A stretch of 7,991 nt of DNA, from NCBI GenBank assembly GCA_964403545.1, contig CAYOGN010000099.1, forward strand, positions 1 to 7,991, written 5' to 3'. Source of the stretch: VYFG01 sp964403545. GTDB taxonomy: Bacteria; Pseudomonadota; Gammaproteobacteria; Arenicellales; Poriferihabitantaceae. Below, one piece after another: positions 7,176 to 7,991 of this stretch (the first letter of the stretch is position 1; every line of letters begins with the position of its first letter). Position numbers and translations under genes: made by a program. Below the pieces are notes generated by a model that saw only the letters and a program-made list of their open reading frames with translations, did no database searches and was not told the DNA's origin.

Positions 7176-7991
7176 AAAATACCAGCCTTTCCCTGCTACT
7201 TGTAATCCTGATCGCGACTACCGGACCGGTCCGTGCACTGGATGTCAATAGTTACCCTGCACTGATGGAATTAATTGAAACCATGACCCGTGAGGACGGC
7301 TATCCGCGGGAGCAGTTGGTGAGCGTGCTTTCAGAAGCCAATGTAGATCAGAAAACGGTAGACCTGATGAATCGCCAGTATGAGGCTTTACCATGGTATA
7401 AATACCGAAAAATATTTATCAATCAGGACCGAATCGATCTCGGTGTCAACTTCTGGCAGAAAAACATAATTACGCTGGAAGCGGCAACAGAAGCCTATGG
7501 CGTTCCCGCAGAAGTGATCGTTGCTCTGATCGGTGTAGAAACCCATTACGGAACCCGAATGGGAAATCGAAGAGTGCTGGATAGCCTGGTCACCCTGACT
7601 GCAGACTTTCCCCGTCGCAGTAAATTTTTCAGCTCTGAACTACGGACTTTTTTGAATACCACAAGGGATGAAAATATTGCGCCAGGAAGTGTGCTGGGTT
7701 CATTCGCCGGTGCTATCGGTATTCCTCAATTTATGCCAAGCAGTTACCAGGCGTATTCCGTTGATTTCAATGGCAACGGCAAGCGTGATCTGGTGAATGA
7801 AGTTGAGGACGCCATCGGTAGCGTGGCGAACTACCTGGCTATCCATGGGTGGACAGAAGGGCAGGGAATATTTGCTTCGGTTGGTTCGAACATCCCGGAG
7901 CCAGCGCGGGAAAAAATCAGCAAACGTGCCAAACCAAAGCTCGGGGTAGATCAGCTACACGCAATAGGGGTGAAGTTTGACAGCAGCGGCG
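7172..7991 (+). CDS. mltB: MltB-family lytic murein transglycosylase (partial, C-terminus missing)
   Basis: This periplasmic enzyme cuts the MurNAc-GlcNAc bond of peptidoglycan, producing 1,6-anhydroMurNAc ends. 273 codons are visible before the window edge; the family is usually about 330-360 residues. A signal peptide spans residues 1-22 (short n-region with Lys2, hydrophobic SLLLVILIATT, probable cleavage after VRA). There is no lipobox Cys, and no Cys anywhere in the visible part, so it is probably soluble, unlike lipoprotein MltB of E. coli. Catalytic Glu123 lies in ALIGVETHYGTRMG. Other family blocks are RVLDSLVTLTADFPRRS, AGAIGIPQFMPSSYQAYSVDF (broken by the putative calcium-loop DFNGNGKRDL) and DAIGSVANYLAIHGW. 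The start overlaps the rodA stop (ATGA), indicating coupled translation. Its position after rodA recalls the pbpA-rodA-sltB1 order in Pseudomonas, so it could equally be named as an SltB-type protein. Confidence 0.93.
   Translation, partial: MKNTSLSLLLVILIATTGPVRALDVNSYPALMELIETMTREDGYPREQLVSVLSEANVDQKTVDLMNRQYEALPWYKYRKIFINQDRIDLGVNFWQKNIITLEAATEAYGVPAEVIVALIGVETHYGTRMGNRRVLDSLVTLTADFPRRSKFFSSELRTFLNTTRDENIAPGSVLGSFAGAIGIPQFMPSSYQAYSVDFNGNGKRDLVNEVEDAIGSVANYLAIHGWTEGQGIFASVGSNIPEPAREKISKRAKPKLGVDQLHAIGVKFDSSG

Overview
The window looks like a gammaproteobacterial chromosome at roughly balanced base composition (about half G+C by eye). This rests on the close resemblance of MreB, MreD, PBP2 and RodA to the enterobacterial and pseudomonad proteins, and on the adjacency of the gatCA genes to a cell-shape cluster. 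No mobile element, tRNA, rRNA, CRISPR array or recognisable horizontally acquired block is visible. The genes all look like core housekeeping genes, and I see no new system here.

Layout. On the minus strand lie gatA (positions 1-1056, 3' end outside the window) and gatC (1239-1526), read right to left, separated by an unexplained 182-base gap. A 170-base divergent intergenic region (1527-1696) separates them from a plus-strand cell-elongation cluster that fills the rest: mreB (1697-2740), mreC (2841-3665), mreD (3662-4159), mrdA/PBP2 (4198-6081), rodA (6084-7175), and a lytic transglycosylase of the MltB family (7172 to beyond the right edge). mreC-mreD and rodA-mltB overlap by ATGA, and mrdA-rodA are 2 bases apart. 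These joints indicate translational coupling and one transcription unit from at least mreC onward. The 100-base mreB-mreC gap carries two small dyads and is the most likely place for differential expression.

How the genes work together. GatC and GatA, with GatB expected just beyond the left edge, form the amidotransferase that corrects Glu-tRNA(Gln) and/or Asp-tRNA(Asn). The plus-strand genes encode nearly the whole core of the Rod complex (elongasome). MreB filaments under the inner membrane orient the machine, and MreC and MreD link and activate it. RodA polymerises glycan strands and PBP2 cross-links them, while the MltB-type enzyme cuts glycan strands, probably for remodelling. Having both cassettes (mreBCD and mrdA-rodA-mltB) in one run differs from E. 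coli and Pseudomonas, where they are apart.

More noteworthy details are a putative PBP2 zinc site with Cys where the described site has Asp, an MltB homologue with a signal peptide but no lipobox, a wide gatC-gatA spacer, and the dyads between mreB and mreC.
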